Of a stretch of 64,000 nucleotides of DNA, positions 36,915 through 47,221 are shown one piece after another; the stretch's first letter is position 1, and every line of letters starts with the position of its first letter. The position numbers and the translations under genes are program-made. The stretch is from Metallosphaera yellowstonensis MK1 (GTDB lineage Archaea > Thermoproteota > Thermoprotei_A > Sulfolobales > Sulfolobaceae). Location: the NCBI RefSeq assembly GCF_000243315.1, contig NZ_JH597768.1:265467-329466 (forward strand). Direction: 5' to 3'. Below the pieces are notes generated by a model, which saw nothing but the letters and a program-made list of their open reading frames with translations, made no database searches and was not told where the DNA came from.

Positions 36915-38174
36915 ATGGACAACTACGCAGCAGTGGTGTATACGTACAAGACTATTGGTACAGACAAGTTGGCATCCCACTACTTGGGCGAACATGAAAT
37001 CCTGGAACTGGCTAAATATTTTTCAGGGGAGATGGCAGTTCTCCAGACATGCAATAGGATTGAAATCTACCTCTACTCCGACGATAGGCCAAAACTAGAC
37101 ACCTTTCTGGATTACCTCAATAGTGTGCACGGAAGGGACATTTCCACAGATGCCACGATCTTGAGGGGGGTAGATGTAGTTCGTCACATATTCGAAGTTG
37201 CAGCTGGGATAGACTCCCTCTCCGTTGGCGAGTACGAGATTTTGAGTCAGATAAAGGAGGCAATGATGAGTTCAATAAAGCTAGGGATAGGATCCAGGCA
37301 CATGAGGATATTACTTGAGAGAGCACTCAAGGTCGGAAGGAGAGTTAGGATCGAGACATCCATCTCAAGGGGGAAAGTAGGTGTTTACTCCCTCGGTGTA
37401 GAGTTCGCTAAAGGGAAAGTTCCTGACCTCAAGGACAAGATGATAGCCATAGTTGGGGCAGGAGAGGTAGCTGAGAAACTCGCATTGATCCTCTACAACG
37501 AAGGTATACGTAATGTAACAATATTCAACAGAACCTTCGAGAGGGGAAGGAAATTGGCAATAAAATATGGATTCAGCTACTTTCCCTTGGACTTTAAGAG
37601 GTTGGAACACTACGACGTGATATTCTCCGCCATCTTTTACCCTGAGAAGATTAGAGCCCCGCAGAAAAGCCTCGTAATAGATCTAGGATCGCCTCAAGTA
37701 TTTGAGGGAGATAACGTGTATTCGCTGAGAGACCTGGAGTCCATATCACTTCAGCAACTCGAGGAGAGGCAGAGGGAAATCACGAAGGCTAGGAGCATTG
37801 TGGAAGAGGGCATCACGGAATTCGAGAGAGACCTCTCTAACCTTATATACGACGAGCTAGTTTCCTCCTTCTCGTCCAGATTTGAGGAGATCAGAAAAGC
37901 AGAGGTAGAGAGAGCGTTAAAGGTCCTCAAGAAGGAGAATGATCCTAAAGTGAAGGAAGTCCTTGACGCCATGACTAGGTCTATGCTCAAGAAGATGCTC
38001 TCTCCGGTCTTTGAAAACCTGAAGGGGGCCCTCGAGAGGAACGAGACAAATTACATTAACTTCACTATCAGACTATTTAACCATGGAGGAATTCCCGAGA
38101 ACGAGGCCGAGGAGGCTAAGGCGAAACAAGATCATAAGGGATACAGTGGCGGAGACTCAGCTGAGGGTCACTAA
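36915..38174 (+). CDS. hemA: Glutamyl-tRNA reductase
   Basis: 419 residues from ATG 36915. The catalytic Cys46 lies in [38 protein letters not shown] and [17 protein letters not shown] (NADPH site) follow, then the long dimerisation helix. It makes glutamate-1-semialdehyde from Glu-tRNA. The frame is open seven codons further upstream. Its 3' end overlaps hemB by 92 nt, so the last 30 residues ([14 protein letters not shown]-type charged tail) are coded in two frames. Confidence 0.92.
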   Translation: MDNYAAVVYTYKTIGTDKLASHYLGEHEILELAKYFSGEMAVLQTCNRIEIYLYSDDRPKLDTFLDYLNSVHGRDISTDATILRGVDVVRHIFEVAAGIDSLSVGEYEILSQIKEAMMSSIKLGIGSRHMRILLERALKVGRRVRIETSISRGKVGVYSLGVEFAKGKVPDLKDKMIAIVGAGEVAEKLALILYNEGIRNVTIFNRTFERGRKLAIKYGFSYFPLDFKRLEHYDVIFSAIFYPEKIRAPQKSLVIDLGSPQVFEGDNVYSLRDLESISLQQLEERQREITKARSIVEEGITEFERDLSNLIYDELVSSFSSRFEEIRKAEVERALKVLKKENDPKVKEVLDAMTRSMLKKMLSPVFENLKGALERNETNYINFTIRLFNHGGIPENEAEEAKAKQDHKGYSGGDSAEGH

Positions 38175-39093
38175 TCTCGTCCTGCCTATATTCGTGAAGG
38201 AAGGTATCTCCGAACCAGAAGAGATATCCTCAATGCCTGAGGTCTTCCGATACCCTATAGGTGACAAACTAATCAAATTCGTCGAAAGTAACGTAGAATT
38301 GGGAATAAGGAACGTCATACTGTTTGGGATACCTAGTTTTAAGGACAATATAGCCAGTTCCGCCTATCAGTCTGACGGAGTCGCCCAGAGGGCAATAAGG
38401 TTACTGAAAGAAGTCTTCGGAGAAAAACTAGTAGTCATGGCTGATGAGTGCACTGATGAGTATGCCAGCCACGGGCATTGTGGTATCGTCAAGACGTCAG
38501 GAAGCAGTTATTACGTCGATAACGACGAGAGCCTAAAGGTTCACGCTAGGATAGCCCTCTCACAAGCAGAGGCCGGGGCAGACGTCGTTGCTCCCTCGAG
38601 CATGATGGATGGAGTTGTTGGAGCCATAAGGGAAGAGTTGGACAAGAATGGATATAAGGACACTCTGATCATGTCTTATAGTGTAAAGTACGCTTCGGTC
38701 TTTTATTCTCCATTTAGGGAAGCGGCGTCGTCAGCGCCTGCCTTCGGGGATAGGAGAGGCTATCAGATGGATCCCAGAAACTCGTCCGAGGCGATAAAGG
38801 AGGCGAGAATGGACATCCAGGAAGGAGCAGACATCCTCATGGTCAAGCCAGCCCACACTTACCTTGACGTCATAAGGCTAATCAAGACAACTTTCCCAGA
38901 ATACCCATTAGCTGCCTATCACGTCAGCGGGGAGTACTCAATGATAAAGGCGGCAGTACAAAGAGGATGGCTGAACGAGAGGATGGCGGTAATGGAAATA
39001 ACCTATGCTATTAGAAGAGCAGGAGCCAACTTAATTCTAACTTATTTTGCACCAAAAATAGCTGAATGGCTTAGGGAGGAGGATCCGTTTTGA
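38083..39093 (+). CDS. hemB: Delta-aminolevulinic acid dehydratase (porphobilinogen synthase)
   Basis: 336 residues: [13 protein letters not shown] (N-terminal arm), [13 protein letters not shown], the metal-site loop [14 protein letters not shown] (121-134), and the two active-site lysines K202 in [15 protein letters not shown] and K255 in [11 protein letters not shown]. It condenses two 5-aminolevulinates to porphobilinogen. The arm motif supports the ATG at 38083 despite the 92-nt overlap with hemA. Confidence 0.94.
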   Translation: MEEFPRTRPRRLRRNKIIRDTVAETQLRVTNLVLPIFVKEGISEPEEISSMPEVFRYPIGDKLIKFVESNVELGIRNVILFGIPSFKDNIASSAYQSDGVAQRAIRLLKEVFGEKLVVMADECTDEYASHGHCGIVKTSGSSYYVDNDESLKVHARIALSQAEAGADVVAPSSMMDGVVGAIREELDKNGYKDTLIMSYSVKYASVFYSPFREAASSAPAFGDRRGYQMDPRNSSEAIKEARMDIQEGADILMVKPAHTYLDVIRLIKTTFPEYPLAAYHVSGEYSMIKAAVQRGWLNERMAVMEITYAIRRAGANLILTYFAPKIAEWLREEDPF

Positions 39094-40343
39094 GCCAGGA
39101 TTTGTGGAGGGAGGCACAGAATTACTTCGCGGGAGGAGTGAACAGCCCAGTTAGGGCAGCGGTGAGACCATATCCGTTTTACGTCAAGGGAGGACGTGGT
39201 GCCTACCTAATAACCGAAGACTCTGAGGAACTCATAGATTACGTCCTAGGATATGGTCCCCTGATCCTAGGTCATGCCCACCAGAACGTGGTGAGACGGG
39301 TTAAAGAGCAGTTGGAAAGAGGGTGGTTATACGGTACACCCAGTAGGGCAGAAGTGGAGCTGGCCAGGAAGATAGTAAGGCATGTGCCCTCTGCACAGAA
39401 AGTGAGATTCGTTAATAGCGGGACTGAAGCTACGATGACCGCAATAAGGTTGGCCAGAGGCTTTACTGGGAGGAAAAGGATATTGAAATTTGATGGGAAC
39501 TACCACGGAGCCCATGACTGGCTCTTGGTGGACGCAGGGAGTGCCGCCAGTGAGTTTGGGGTAGCCACTTCAAAGGGTATACCTGAGGAAGTGTCCAATT
39601 TAGTCTCGGTGTGTTCCTATAACGATCTCACATGTCCAGAGAAGGTCCTCTCTAAGGAAGACGTAGCTGCAGTAATCCTTGAACCTGTTATGGGGAACAT
39701 GGGGGTGATACCTCCTGAGGATGGATTCCTTAGCGGACTGAGAGAACTGACCAGAACTTATGGGTCCGTTCTGATATTCGATGAAGTGATAACTGGATTC
39801 AGGTTAGGGTTGAGCGGAGCTCAAGGTCATTACCGAGTGGTTCCAGACCTCACGACTCTCGGGAAAATAATAGGTGGTGGTTTCCCCATAGGTGCTGTCT
39901 GCGGAAAGAGGGAGATCATGGACCAACTGACACCGTCTGGCAAGGTATTCAACGCAGGCACATTCAACGCAAACCCAATATCCATGGTAGGAGGATTGGC
40001 TACCATTGAAGAACTAGAGAAGGGTAAGGCATATACCACATCCGAGAGAGCTGCTAAGGAGTTATCGGAGGAGATCGACGAATCAATTAGGATACCCCAC
40101 GTAGTAAACAGGGTATATAATTTCTTCCAATTTTTCTTAGGAGTTACATCAGTGAGCACTGCGAAGGAGGCCAGGGAATCAAGGAGAGAGCTATACGTCA
40201 AGATTCACGAGAGATTACTCAAGGAAAAGGTCTTCATACCTCCAAGTCAATTCGAGACTCTCTTTACGTCTGAGGCACATGACTCGGAAGTTGTCAGTCG
40301 GTCCATTGAAGCCTTCAAGAGAGTTCTGGTGGATATAAATTGA
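39090..40343 (+). CDS. hemL: Glutamate-1-semialdehyde 2,1-aminomutase
   Basis: 417 residues: [71 protein letters not shown] and the PLP lysine in [14 protein letters not shown] near 258. It converts glutamate-1-semialdehyde to 5-aminolevulinate. The TTG start overlaps the hemB stop (TTGA) and follows a purine-rich GGGAGGAGG site. Confidence 0.94.
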   Translation: MSQDLWREAQNYFAGGVNSPVRAAVRPYPFYVKGGRGAYLITEDSEELIDYVLGYGPLILGHAHQNVVRRVKEQLERGWLYGTPSRAEVELARKIVRHVPSAQKVRFVNSGTEATMTAIRLARGFTGRKRILKFDGNYHGAHDWLLVDAGSAASEFGVATSKGIPEEVSNLVSVCSYNDLTCPEKVLSKEDVAAVILEPVMGNMGVIPPEDGFLSGLRELTRTYGSVLIFDEVITGFRLGLSGAQGHYRVVPDLTTLGKIIGGGFPIGAVCGKREIMDQLTPSGKVFNAGTFNANPISMVGGLATIEELEKGKAYTTSERAAKELSEEIDESIRIPHVVNRVYNFFQFFLGVTSVSTAKEARESRRELYVKIHERLLKEKVFIPPSQFETLFTSEAHDSEVVSRSIEAFKRVLVDIN

Positions 40344-41221
40344 AGATCAGAGTTGCGGCGAGAGGAAGCAAACTGAGCCTCGCCCAAGTTAAGGTTGTAA
40401 CTGATTACCTCAATTCACAAGGTATAGAGACTCAGTTAGTTGAGGTGAAGACCAGGGCTGACCTCTTCAGCACCGCCCCCTTACATAAGCTAGGGAAGGG
40501 GGTATTTGAAAAGGAGGTCAATGAAGTAGTGTTGAGGGGAGGGGCTGACTTGGCGGTGCATAGTATGAAGGACCTCTCCTCAGAGATGGCGAACGAGTTG
40601 GAGATCCTCGCGATGCCTAAGAGAGAGGTACCCTTAGACTCCCTCGTGGGCAAGTATGAACTTGAAAGGTTGGAACCAGGTTCTAAGGTCGGTACTGGTA
40701 GCATAAGGAGAAAGAACCTACTTAAGTTCCTGAGGCCAGACCTCAACGTCGTGGACATAAGAGGAAACGTAGACACTAGGCTGAGCAAACTGAACTCCGG
40801 ACAATATGACGCACTGATCCTGGCTGAAGCTGGGCTCAGGAGGTTGGGCATAACCGCGAGTAGGTTCACCTTGAGCCCGTTGGACTTCACTCCAGAACCC
40901 AATCAAGGTATAATCGCAATAGTTGGTCACAAGGATAATACTCGATTAAGAGAAATATTGAAGGAGTTAAACCATAAGGAGACGATGGAAGAAGCTAGGG
41001 CTGAAAGAGCTGTAGTAAAACTTGTGGGGGGTGGGTGTCATTCACCTCTAGGAGTCCTTTTCAAGAAGGAAGGATCGAAGTTGGAAGGGATAGCCACGTA
41101 CTCAGATGGCTCTAAGAAAGTCACTGTGACACACTCGGACTCTGGGGTTCCGGAGGTTGTGGGCGAGGCACTTGCCAGAAAGTTATTGAAGGAGATGAAA
41201 AATGAAGGTATTATACCTTAG
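40340..41221 (+). CDS. hemC: Porphobilinogen deaminase (hydroxymethylbilane synthase)
   Basis: 293 residues: [62 protein letters not shown] and the dipyrromethane-cofactor Cys in [11 protein letters not shown] near 233. It polymerises four porphobilinogens. TTG start in a TTGA overlap with the hemL stop; the end overlaps hemD by 20 nt. Confidence 0.94.
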   Translation: MKIRVAARGSKLSLAQVKVVTDYLNSQGIETQLVEVKTRADLFSTAPLHKLGKGVFEKEVNEVVLRGGADLAVHSMKDLSSEMANELEILAMPKREVPLDSLVGKYELERLEPGSKVGTGSIRRKNLLKFLRPDLNVVDIRGNVDTRLSKLNSGQYDALILAEAGLRRLGITASRFTLSPLDFTPEPNQGIIAIVGHKDNTRLREILKELNHKETMEEARAERAVVKLVGGGCHSPLGVLFKKEGSKLEGIATYSDGSKKVTVTHSDSGVPEVVGEALARKLLKEMKNEGIIP

Positions 41222-41867
41222 ACCTGAGGGTAGTAACGTACCTAAACTGGAAGGAGTTGAGGTAATCAACATAAGCCTCTTCTCCCCTCGGTGTCTACAA
41301 TACGACGACTCCTGGAGAGATGCTGAAGGAATAGCGTTCACTAGCATTAACGCTGTACGTTGCTTCAGACACTTCCCTGAGCTTAGGGACAAGAAAGTCT
41401 TCGCCGTAGGTCCCACCACCGCTAGGGAGCTGGAGAAGCAAGGAATCCGCGCGATCTATCCCAAGAAGTACACTACCGTCAATCTGGCATACCTGATGGC
41501 AGAGACCGGTCTTCACAAGCTGGCCTCATTCAGAAGTACTGAAGCAAGTGAGAAAATGAGGGAAATACTACAAAATTTCAATTATATTGAAATCTATAAT
41601 TATACGCTAGAGCTCAACGAATCGTCCCTGATTGAGGCTCGGTCGATCCTTAAAGAGTGTAAGGTCGACGCAGTGGTTCTCACGAGCTCGTCCATAGCCA
41701 GAGCCATAGCTAATTTCTTAAGGGATTGTCACACAATAATTACCATAGGCCCGATGACTTCGGCTTCTCTATCCTCACTAAGGCCAGACCTTGAATTCGT
41801 CGAGAGCGAAGAGTCAGACATCGAGGGAACGGTTAAGGTTATCGTGAAGTTAAGGAGAGGCGAGTAA
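41202..41867 (+). CDS. hemD: Uroporphyrinogen-III synthase
   Basis: 221 residues. Similarity in this family is low, but position directly after hemC and typical pieces such as GIAFTSINAVRCF, KVFAVGPTTARELEKQGI and VVLTSSSIARAIANF support HemD. It closes and inverts ring D of hydroxymethylbilane to give uroporphyrinogen III, the branch point to siroheme and B12. Confidence 0.88.
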   Translation: MKVLYLRPEGSNVPKLEGVEVINISLFSPRCLQYDDSWRDAEGIAFTSINAVRCFRHFPELRDKKVFAVGPTTARELEKQGIRAIYPKKYTTVNLAYLMAETGLHKLASFRSTEASEKMREILQNFNYIEIYNYTLELNESSLIEARSILKECKVDAVVLTSSSIARAIANFLRDCHTIITIGPMTSASLSSLRPDLEFVESEESDIEGTVKVIVKLRRGE

Positions 41868-41868
41868 G

Positions 41869-42132
41869 ATGGATGACATAAGGGAAACACTCATCAAGGT
41901 TTTGAAGAAGCTGGATCCCACGATCCGAGAAGATAGCGTAACCATAAAGTACGTCCAGAACTTCAAAGACAGATACGATGTATTTGGACAATTCGCAAAC
42001 GGGATAGGTTTGTACGAATTTGCCGTTAGTTTTGATGAGAAGGGTAACATAAAGAGGGACCACGTTAATATGATAGCTCCGCATAAAATAAGGGAAGAAT
42101 TAGAGAAGAAACTATACGATAAAGGTGATTAA
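41869..42132 (+). CDS. Hypothetical protein downstream of hemD
   Basis: 87 residues, charged and probably alpha/beta (IRETLIKVLKKLDPTIREDSVTIKYVQNF, then FDEKGNIKRDHVNMIAPHKIREELEKKLYDKGD). It begins 1 nt after hemD and abuts the next gene, so it is part of the hem transcript. I recognise no family; it may be a conserved Sulfolobales small protein. Confidence 0.65.
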   Translation: MDDIRETLIKVLKKLDPTIREDSVTIKYVQNFKDRYDVFGQFANGIGLYEFAVSFDEKGNIKRDHVNMIAPHKIREELEKKLYDKGD

Positions 42133-43737
42133 TTGAAATTATTGTTAATAGTTATTGACGGGTTAGCTTACCATCTGACTGAAAGATTCCTCTACACCCT
42201 CCCTACGTTACAAAAAATAGCTGAAAAAGGCGCTTATGGATCGCTGGAGAGCTCATACCCGTCAATAACCCCCATAGCGCTGGCCTCTCTCTTCACCGGA
42301 GTTAGTCCGAAGGTTCACGGAGTCGTTGCTCCCAAAGTGTTCGTTAAAGGAAGAAAAATACAGTCCAGCCTCTCGGCGTTCTCAAGTTCCTCATTGTTAG
42401 CTGACCCCCTTTGGGCAATCTTGGGAAAGAGGGGGTTTAAGACTTTGGTGACCTCAGCCCCTCAATCCCTCCCAGATATCTGGAAACTAGATAATACTAT
42501 TCTCTTCGATCCCTACAAAGCGAAGCCCAAGAAGTGCTCTGAGGGAACTGTAATAAAGGAAGGAGAAAATGAGGGGTGGGGGAAAAAGTGGATTGTGAAG
42601 AAAGGGGAGAGCGGTTACGAGATAGATCTGGAAGGCCAGAGTCTATGGCTAGATGTGGGAAGGTGGTCAGGACCAGTGATTTCGGAGCTCGAATGTGGAG
42701 AGGATAAATCAGAGGCAGTATTTTTCCTCCACGCCAGGGAAGACGGAGTGTACATAAGTCCTCCCAGCTTCTTAAACTATAAGTGGGGGAATCGGGAGGG
42801 TTTAATAAAGGATGTATGGGAGAACGTAGTCAAGAAGACTGGAATGATGCTAGATGGCGATTACAAGTCCTTAAATAAGGGCATTATCTCCTTTGACGAG
42901 TACGTGAAGACGGCCGAACTCTCATTTAACTTCTTCTCAGAGTACTCCCTTTATCTCCTCAAAAAAGGGGACTGGGATGTAGGAATAACCTATCTTCCCT
43001 TGGTGGATAACTTTCAACACCTACTCTACGGAATAGATGACGAAAAGTCCTATGACTACATCCATTACGCTTACAGATTGGCCGACAAATTCGTCAGCCT
43101 CCATGAGGGGTTAGCCGAAACTCTGATAGTCTGTTCTGATCATGGAATAACTAAGATCAAGAAGAGAGTTTACATCAACAAAATCCTTGAGAGGATTAAC
43201 GTGCTAAAGATGGACGATAAAAATAGGGTAGATTGGAGGAGAACCAAGGCATATTATGGAGGTGGAGGTATCATCAGGGTGAACTTGAGGGATAGGGAGG
43301 AGGCGGGGATAGTTAGCAAGAGGGAATACCCTAAATTAGTGAGATACATAGTAAAACATTTGGAAGGATTAACGGACGAGAGGGGAGAGGTGGTGTTCAC
43401 GGGGATTCATATGAGGGATGAGCCAGCTGGTGACAGACAGGGGGACATTGAGCTCAGTGTGAGAGAGTACTACTCCATGAGCAGTAGTACGGATCATATC
43501 GCTGAAATAGAGGACGTTAAACCTTACGTGACTGCCACTGCAGATCACGGCTACTATAGAAAGGAGGATATGTACGGCGTAATATTAATGGATGGTCCCA
43601 CCATAGCTAAGGGAAAGAAGGTAAAGGCGAGGATCATAGACGTTGCCCCAACAGTACTTAAGATTCTAGGAATATCTGGGTGGAAAATGGAGGGAAGGAT
43701 CTTAACAGAGGTCCTCAACCTTGGAGGTAAGGAGTAA
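42133..43737 (+). CDS. Alkaline phosphatase-superfamily phosphodiesterase
   Basis: 534 residues. VIDGLAYHLTERFLYTLPTLQKIAEKGAYGSLESSYPSITPIALASLFTG (7-57) is the type I phosphodiesterase/nucleotide pyrophosphatase opening with the metal Asp and Thr/Ser nucleophile region; VTYLPLVDNFQHLL and ICSDHGI supply further metal ligands, and a late TADHGYY motif follows. Likely hydrolyses a phosphodiester or phosphonate; the substrate is unknown. TTG start directly follows the previous stop codon. Confidence 0.82.
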   Translation: MKLLLIVIDGLAYHLTERFLYTLPTLQKIAEKGAYGSLESSYPSITPIALASLFTGVSPKVHGVVAPKVFVKGRKIQSSLSAFSSSSLLADPLWAILGKRGFKTLVTSAPQSLPDIWKLDNTILFDPYKAKPKKCSEGTVIKEGENEGWGKKWIVKKGESGYEIDLEGQSLWLDVGRWSGPVISELECGEDKSEAVFFLHAREDGVYISPPSFLNYKWGNREGLIKDVWENVVKKTGMMLDGDYKSLNKGIISFDEYVKTAELSFNFFSEYSLYLLKKGDWDVGITYLPLVDNFQHLLYGIDDEKSYDYIHYAYRLADKFVSLHEGLAETLIVCSDHGITKIKKRVYINKILERINVLKMDDKNRVDWRRTKAYYGGGGIIRVNLRDREEAGIVSKREYPKLVRYIVKHLEGLTDERGEVVFTGIHMRDEPAGDRQGDIELSVREYYSMSSSTDHIAEIEDVKPYVTATADHGYYRKEDMYGVILMDGPTIAKGKKVKARIIDVAPTVLKILGISGWKMEGRILTEVLNLGGKE

Positions 43738-45103
43738 AAGGCACGGGAGGGTGAGGGTTCCCTTTGACTGTGAGAAGGGAATGCCTCACACGGAAGCCAT
43801 CGTAAAAGGCATAAGGGTCGATATGTGTGGTGAGGATTGGCCCAGACCAAAGGATACAGGGCTTAAGATAAGCGGTCTCCTTCTTCATAAGTTAAAATTA
43901 GTCAGATACACACCTTGGCTTCTGCAGGAAATTTCCACGAGGTTGAACATCCCCTCCTCATACACTGCGGAGGACTACACTCTAGACAAGATGAATGTAG
44001 ACACCCTCATTGTGGGTGGGGGAACCTCAGGCATCTTTGCGTTAAGGAGAACAAAGGGTTTGCTCATAGCCAATGACCTTGAGACGGATGTCCTATTGGA
44101 CCCGATGACTGAGACTTCAGATCTGGCCAACACCGTAAAACAAACTCTCAAGTCTGAAAGCTCAAGGATTCTGAAAGGTGACTTCCTTGGAAAGTTCTCT
44201 GAGGGCTACTTACTAAGGGTAGAAAGGAGACTGATACTAGTAAATCCGTCTAAGATCATTTTCGCTACCGGTGGCAGATATCTCCCACCCATATTCGAAG
44301 GTAACGATCTCCCTCACGTCATTTCAAGAAGACTCTATCTGAGGAGGAGGAAAAGATACAACAAGGTTCTCGTCCTAGGTTCATCCGACGACGCTGTGAG
44401 GACCGCTATTGTGGCTAAAGGCAAAGTCCTGACACCTGAGGGAGTTAAGCTATTCTCAAGACGTGGACTAGAGCTGATAGAGGAACATGGAGTGGAGGTA
44501 GAGGAAGTTAAGTGGCTTAGGGTGAAGGCTAAGAGTGAGTCTCTTGAGGCTACATGGGATAAAGGACAAGGGAAGTTCGATGCCATAGTCTTCAGTCCTG
44601 TGAAGCAACCGAGGGTTGAACCAATTGCCAATTCAGGTTGTGCCTACAAGTTCTATCCGAATATGGGGATCTATCTGCCAGAACACGACATGGACGGGTA
44701 CATGAAGGAGTGCAACCACTATGTTACGGGAGGCGGTAGAGGAATATGGTGGGAGGAACTCTCGGCCTTGAGCGGAACGACTCCGTTCGATCCTGAAGCC
44801 GTACAGCAATTAAAGGAAGGCCTTAAGGAGACGACGCTCAGGCAGTACTATACGAATGACTTCATTACGGTGAAGAGTCCATATCTATACGGAGAGGGGG
44901 GTTACATGTGCCTCTGTGAAGACGTGACTTATGAGGACATAATGGAAGTGGTGAGGAAAGGTTATGTAGACGTTGAGGCCATAAAGAGAACAACTGGATT
45001 GGCTACAGGAATGTGTCAAGGAAAAGCCTGCTCTTACATAGCAGGAAGTGTGACTCGAAGCAATAGCCTAATCACCTTCAGGTCTCCTCTACTCACAATG
45101 TAA
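43721..45103 (+). CDS. FAD/2Fe-2S amine (amino acid) dehydrogenase, alpha-like subunit
   Basis: 460 residues. A short N-terminal extension (1-85) is followed by a dinucleotide-binding fold with VDTLIVGGGTSGIFALRR (near 92-108) and a second nucleotide site VLVLGSSDDAVRTAI. The C-terminus holds CLC...C-Q-G-K-A-C, the C-x-C-x33-C-x4-C pattern of a BFD-like 2Fe-2S site. This is the architecture of the alpha subunit of sarcosine/proline/opine-type dehydrogenases. The next gene supplies the DAO-type beta subunit. The TTG start overlaps the phosphodiesterase by 17 nt; a GTG at about 43750 is an alternative. Confidence 0.8.
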   Translation: MEVRSKRHGRVRVPFDCEKGMPHTEAIVKGIRVDMCGEDWPRPKDTGLKISGLLLHKLKLVRYTPWLLQEISTRLNIPSSYTAEDYTLDKMNVDTLIVGGGTSGIFALRRTKGLLIANDLETDVLLDPMTETSDLANTVKQTLKSESSRILKGDFLGKFSEGYLLRVERRLILVNPSKIIFATGGRYLPPIFEGNDLPHVISRRLYLRRRKRYNKVLVLGSSDDAVRTAIVAKGKVLTPEGVKLFSRRGLELIEEHGVEVEEVKWLRVKAKSESLEATWDKGQGKFDAIVFSPVKQPRVEPIANSGCAYKFYPNMGIYLPEHDMDGYMKECNHYVTGGGRGIWWEELSALSGTTPFDPEAVQQLKEGLKETTLRQYYTNDFITVKSPYLYGEGGYMCLCEDVTYEDIMEVVRKGYVDVEAIKRTTGLATGMCQGKACSYIAGSVTRSNSLITFRSPLLTM

Positions 45104-46216
45104 GTGATCAAGTTGAGAGTGGTTATATTAGGTGCGGGAGGTCACGGGCTAAGCTTAGCCTATCACTTAGTTAAAAAAGGAATCAATGATATAAGCATGG
45201 TAGAGGCTAAGAGAATAAACTATGGGTCCAGCGGAAGAAACGCCGGGAGATACAGGTATCATTTCTACACAAAAGAGAACGTAGAGTTTGCTAAAGAGGG
45301 GATCCCGTACCTCTTGAAGTTATGTAAGGACCTTCCCCTCAACCCATTATGCATGAAGACTGGCTACTTGTGGATTTTAGATGACGAGAAATCCAAGGAC
45401 GTGATCTCGAGAGCCCACTCCCTGTGGAGTTCTGAGGGAGTAGGCGGAAAGTTTCTCCCTTGTAATGACTTCGACTTCCTGAAAATAGAGGAAGAATGCT
45501 ATTTGGCCCCTCAAGATGGGTCTTTTCATCACGACTACCTCTCCCTTGGGATGTATGAGGCGATTAAAGATCACGTAAAGGTAATAATTGGCGAGGCCAT
45601 GAGACTGAAGGTTTCTGGAGGCAAGATCGTGGGTGTTGAGGTTAACGGGAGTATAATACCAGCTGACGTCGTAGCCGTGACTTTAGGGGCTTGGACTGGC
45701 CATTTCATGAAGAGAAATGGAATAGAAGTTCCAGTAGAACCTGAGAAAAAGGAAATATTTGTAACAGAAGACTTAAAATTTAGGGTCAAGCCCCTCACCA
45801 TTAGTAAGAGAATCTATTTCTCTCATACCTTGAAGGGTGAAATAATAGGTGGAGTGGAAGATGAAGTTCCTCGTGGATTCGGTGAACTAGACATTTCAGT
45901 GGAAAGATCTCTCTCATTTACCAGAACATTGAGATCCCTGGTTAAGGGGGCTGAGGGGATAAGGATCCTGAGAGGGTGGAGTGGTTATTACGAGATGACT
46001 CCAGATCACTCACATATTATGGGCTTTAGCGACTCTTGGCCTGATGGACTTTACGTAGATGCCGGATATAGTGGACACGGAATGATGTTCTCTCCCTATT
46101 CTGGAAAGATAATGGCTGATCTAATAGCTGACGGAGTCAAGAACAAATTTACCAAGATTTTCAGTCCGCAAAGGTTCGAGGAGAATAAACTCATAGATGA
46201 GAGGATGGTCATTTAG
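45104..46216 (+). CDS. FAD-dependent amino-acid oxidase-family protein (DAO), beta-like subunit
   Basis: 370 residues. RVVILGAGGHGLSLAYHLVKKG (FAD fold) and INYGSSGRNAGRYRYHF opening are those of DAO-family enzymes such as sarcosine oxidase beta; RGWSGYYEMTPDHSHIMG and DAGYSGHGMMFSPYSGK form the C-terminal flavin-binding part. It probably oxidises a secondary amine or imino acid (sarcosine, proline or similar), passing electrons to the 2Fe-2S alpha subunit encoded immediately upstream. GTG start. Convergent with an MBL gene, 8-nt overlap. Confidence 0.85.
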   Translation: MIKLRVVILGAGGHGLSLAYHLVKKGINDISMVEAKRINYGSSGRNAGRYRYHFYTKENVEFAKEGIPYLLKLCKDLPLNPLCMKTGYLWILDDEKSKDVISRAHSLWSSEGVGGKFLPCNDFDFLKIEEECYLAPQDGSFHHDYLSLGMYEAIKDHVKVIIGEAMRLKVSGGKIVGVEVNGSIIPADVVAVTLGAWTGHFMKRNGIEVPVEPEKKEIFVTEDLKFRVKPLTISKRIYFSHTLKGEIIGGVEDEVPRGFGELDISVERSLSFTRTLRSLVKGAEGIRILRGWSGYYEMTPDHSHIMGFSDSWPDGLYVDAGYSGHGMMFSPYSGKIMADLIADGVKNKFTKIFSPQRFEENKLIDERMVI

Positions 46217-47198
46217 AAGGTAAGCTTATGGATCTTCTTTTCAATACTTCAGAGACGTAGGAGGCCAATTCCTTTGAGTATCCTCTCCTACCTCCCTCGG
46301 CAACTATTAAGCCTGCCCTGGAGTTATCGATATAGTAAATGAGATCCTCAAAATCAGCGTGATCACTGAAGGCCACAGAGAAGGAATTCTTGTCGACCTT
46401 CTTTATAGGTTCTACGAATTCCCAACCAGATAATAGGAAGTTGAAGTGCGATCCGTCCCTCTTCCAGAACTCATTGAAATGCTTGAACTCGACGTACCAG
46501 CCAGTCCTGATTATTCCTTGATCCTTGGCCTCCTGAATGCTAAATACGTCTTTGAGCTTCATCCCGTGCTTCATCGCCACCTCGGTAATCTGCCTCACTT
46601 TTCCGTCAGCTACGAATGGAGCTATCACGCCAGATGACCTTAAAACCCTCATTGCCTCTTGAACCTTTCCATGATAGGCAAAGACCCTGACGGGCCCTTT
46701 CGTGACAGCGTCATTTACGTAATCAGCGAACAGTTGAGGAACATCGTCCTTGAACGGTCTCACAAAGTCCGGCCTCCCGTAAGTTGACTCAATTATCAAT
46801 ACATCTGCATCAAGTATGGGGGTTCCCGTCCCTGGGCTCTTGAAGTCCCCAGTATACACAACCTTAGTTCCCTTTGAGGTTAGGATCTCAACCTGCGCCG
46901 AGCCAAACACGTGATCGGAAGGATGTAGTGTAATGAACTCGTTATCTATATCTGCTCTCATTCCATAGTTCAATCGAAATTCCTTCCTCAGTGGAACCTT
47001 ATAACCTAAAACCTTCAGAACATCGTGAGTGGCCGGCGTAGATATTATCCCATAGCAGACTTCAACGCTCCTCTCCAGCTGTAATGTGTGATCCGAGTGG
47101 AAATGGGTCACCACTCTAAAGTTCTTCTTCCAATGACCGTCTATGGTGAAGTTCTCTCCTACTAGGATAGCACCCCTGCTATCGATGTGAACCTCCAT
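46209..47198 (-). CDS. MBL-fold nuclease (SNM1/Artemis-like), ligase-linked
   Basis: 329 residues: VVTHFHSDHTLQL supplies the HxHxDH metal site (about 31-43), VVYTGDFKSPGTGTPILDADVLIIESTYG the next ligands, and AFSDHADFEDL a late His. This is the beta-CASP-like arrangement of DNA/RNA exonucleases. The gene follows the DNA ligase gene by 23 nt on the same strand, suggesting a role in end processing before ligation. Confidence 0.82.
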   Translation of the reverse strand: MEVHIDSRGAILVGENFTIDGHWKKNFRVVTHFHSDHTLQLERSVEVCYGIISTPATHDVLKVLGYKVPLRKEFRLNYGMRADIDNEFITLHPSDHVFGSAQVEILTSKGTKVVYTGDFKSPGTGTPILDADVLIIESTYGRPDFVRPFKDDVPQLFADYVNDAVTKGPVRVFAYHGKVQEAMRVLRSSGVIAPFVADGKVRQITEVAMKHGMKLKDVFSIQEAKDQGIIRTGWYVEFKHFNEFWKRDGSHFNFLLSGWEFVEPIKKVDKNSFSVAFSDHADFEDLIYYIDNSRAGLIVAEGGRRGYSKELASYVSEVLKRRSISLPSK

Positions 47199-47221
47199 TA
47201 GATTTAGGGTTTGTCGCTACA

